A stretch of 6,475 nt of DNA from Clostridioides sp. (lineage in GTDB: Bacteria > Bacillota > Clostridia > Peptostreptococcales > Peptostreptococcaceae), in assembly GCA_031272305.1 (NCBI GenBank), contig JAISUA010000194.1, forward strand, positions 1 to 6,475, given 5' to 3'. Each line of letters starts with the position of its first letter. Position 1 is the stretch's first letter. Shown piece by piece: positions 4,926-6,475 of this stretch. The notes under the pieces were generated by a model. The model was not told where the DNA came from and made no database searches. It worked only from the letters and a program-made list of their open reading frames with translations. Both the position numbers and the translations under genes were made by a program.

Positions 4926-6475
4926 ATGTCAAAGACTGCTAAAGCAGCAATATGGATAATGTTAGCAACAATGCTTTCTAAAATACTTGGATTTGTTAGA
5001 GAACAAGTACTTGCGTATTATTATGGTACAAGTATGGTCAAAGATGTATTTGTACTTACAGTAGGAATCCCAGGTCTTATTATAGCGATAATTGGATCTG
5101 CAGTTGCTACGACCTTCATACCACTTTATTTTCAATCTAAAGAGAAAAAAGGTGATGAAGGAGCACTTAAATTTACAAATAATATACTTAATATTTGCTA
5201 TGTAATAGCTATCATAATAGCGATAGTAGGACTTCTATTCACAAAACAATTTGTAACTGTTTTTGCAGTTGGATTTAGATCTGATCCTGAGAAATTTGCA
5301 ATGGCTGTCAAATTTACAAGAATAATGATTTCAGGAGTTCTGTTTATTAGTGGAAGTAAATTGATAGGTGCGTATTTACAAGTTAATAATAGTTTCGCTA
5401 TACCTAGTTTAGTAGGACTTCCTTACAGTATAATAATTATTTTGTCTACTATTGTGAGTGCCGTTACAAACAAGTTATATATTTTGCCTGTTGGAGCGTT
5501 GATTGCTATGGCAAGTCAGCTTATATTTCAACTTCCATTTGCAAAGAAACTTTCGTATAAATATGAAGCATATATAAATTTTAAAGATGATTCAATCAAA
5601 AAAATGTTAAGTATGATTATGCCTATGTTATTAGGTGTTTCTATAGGACAAATAAATGTTTATGTAGATAAATTGCTAGCTACAACTTTAGCTACAGGAA
5701 AACTTTCTGCACTTGATTATGCAAGTAAATTAAATGATTTTGTTATAGCATTGTTTGTTACGTCAATCGTGACAGCAGTATATCCCAAATTATCAAAGTT
5801 AACAAATAAAAAAGACAAAAAAGGATTTATTGAAACAGTTGTGACATCTTCGAATTTTATAATTCTTGTAGTGCTTCCGATTTCTGTAGGATTTATTGTT
5901 TTTGCTGAACCAATAGTTAGAATCTTGTTTGAAAGAGGAAAATTTAATGCAGAGTCTACACAACTTACTAGAACAGCACTTAGACTTTACGCAACAGGGC
6001 TTACATTTTTAGGGATAAGAGATATTTTGTATAGAGTATTTTATTCTATGGGAGATACAAAGACACCTATGATAAATAGCTCAATTGCTCTTATATGCAA
6101 TATTGTGCTTAATTTTACACTTATAAAACCATTTGGATACAAAGGATTAGCATTTTCAACAAGCATTGCAACAATGATTACAGTTGCACTTTTATTTGTA
6201 TCTCTTCAAAAGAAAAGTGGTTATTTTGGAGAAAAGTTGATAATAAGTACAGGAATTAAAAGCTTAGGAGCTTCAATTGTTATGGCGTTTTGTGCGTTAT
6301 TTATATATAAATTTTTATACGCATATTTGGGAACAGGTATGATTAAAGAACTTGTCAGTGTTGGTGTTGCATCTGTAGTTGGTGCACTTTTGTATTTGGG
6401 AATAATAGTTTTGTTAAAAGTAAAAGAAGTAAATATGCTTTTTAACGTGTTAAAACAAGGAAAGAAAAAACTTTT
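4926..6475 (+). CDS. murJ: MurJ/MviN-family lipid-linked precursor flippase, 3' end cut
   Basis: The frame is open from ATG 4926 to the window edge (516 codons), with AAGGAG (4913-4918) seven bases upstream. The protein is almost all membrane helices separated by short charged loops, as in the 14-helix MOP-superfamily flippase MurJ, which moves lipid II or related undecaprenyl-linked sugars to the outer membrane face. Family hallmarks include SKILGFVREQVLAYYYGTS (18-36) with Arg25 and Asp40, GSAVATTFIPLY (57-68), the QINVYVDK segment (242-249), SALDYASKLN (261-270) and LYRVFYSMGDTKTPM (368-382). The C-terminal VKEVNMLFNVLKQGKKK is typical of the end, so only a few residues are probably missing. 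It follows the mutase gene by 77 bases in the same orientation. Its substrate may be lipid II or a wall-polymer intermediate; in C. difficile an mviN gene lies in the PSII locus. No other gene follows in this window. Confidence 0.92.
   Translation, partial: MSKTAKAAIWIMLATMLSKILGFVREQVLAYYYGTSMVKDVFVLTVGIPGLIIAIIGSAVATTFIPLYFQSKEKKGDEGALKFTNNILNICYVIAIIIAIVGLLFTKQFVTVFAVGFRSDPEKFAMAVKFTRIMISGVLFISGSKLIGAYLQVNNSFAIPSLVGLPYSIIIILSTIVSAVTNKLYILPVGALIAMASQLIFQLPFAKKLSYKYEAYINFKDDSIKKMLSMIMPMLLGVSIGQINVYVDKLLATTLATGKLSALDYASKLNDFVIALFVTSIVTAVYPKLSKLTNKKDKKGFIETVVTSSNFIILVVLPISVGFIVFAEPIVRILFERGKFNAESTQLTRTALRLYATGLTFLGIRDILYRVFYSMGDTKTPMINSSIALICNIVLNFTLIKPFGYKGLAFSTSIATMITVALLFVSLQKKSGYFGEKLIISTGIKSLGASIVMAFCALFIYKFLYAYLGTGMIKELVSVGVASVVGALLYLGIIVLLKVKEVNMLFNVLKQGKKKL

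Overview
The window is very AT-rich, has all its genes on the + strand, and uses strong AGGAGG-type ribosome binding sites. Together with cell-wall-binding repeat 2 (CWB2, PF04122) proteins this points to a low-GC anaerobic Clostridia member, most likely a Peptostreptococcaceae-type relative of Clostridioides difficile. The taxon is an inference from gene content; no rRNA or other marker is present.

Layout: (1) 2-322, the 3' end of a CWB2 surface-protein gene with an Asn/Thr-rich linker, closed by a good terminator at 441-480. (2) 323-743, non-coding, holding that terminator, a near-consensus promoter (TTGATA-17-TATAAT) and a 43-bp tandem duplication in the leader. (3) 744-1451, a short monotopic phosphoglycosyl transferase (Bac_transf family). 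(4) 1452-1669, a non-coding stretch that can fold into three hairpins. (5) 1670-2749, a Cwp7-like protein made almost only of CWB2 units, with a signal peptide and a C-terminal membrane helix. (6) 2750-2955, a second control region with a TTGACA promoter inside a palindrome, several TGTCAA hexamers and inverted repeats. (7) 2956-4848, a PgcA/Pgm2-type phosphoglucomutase with an unusual D/K/N-rich insert. (8) 4926-6475, a MurJ/MviN flippase that runs off the right edge, probably lacking only its last few codons.

Read together, this looks like part of a cell-wall glycopolymer locus next to the proteins anchored by that polymer. The phosphoglucomutase supplies glucose-1-phosphate for nucleotide sugars. 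The phosphoglycosyl transferase loads the first sugar phosphate onto undecaprenyl phosphate. The MurJ-family protein would flip a lipid-linked intermediate. CWB2 proteins are known in C. difficile to bind the anionic polymer PSII. As I recall it, the C. difficile locus also places cwp genes beside a sugar transferase, mviN and pgm2, so the gene set is familiar even if the order differs. The less familiar material is in the details: the membrane-anchored CWB2 protein, the Pgm insert, and small duplications in the control regions.
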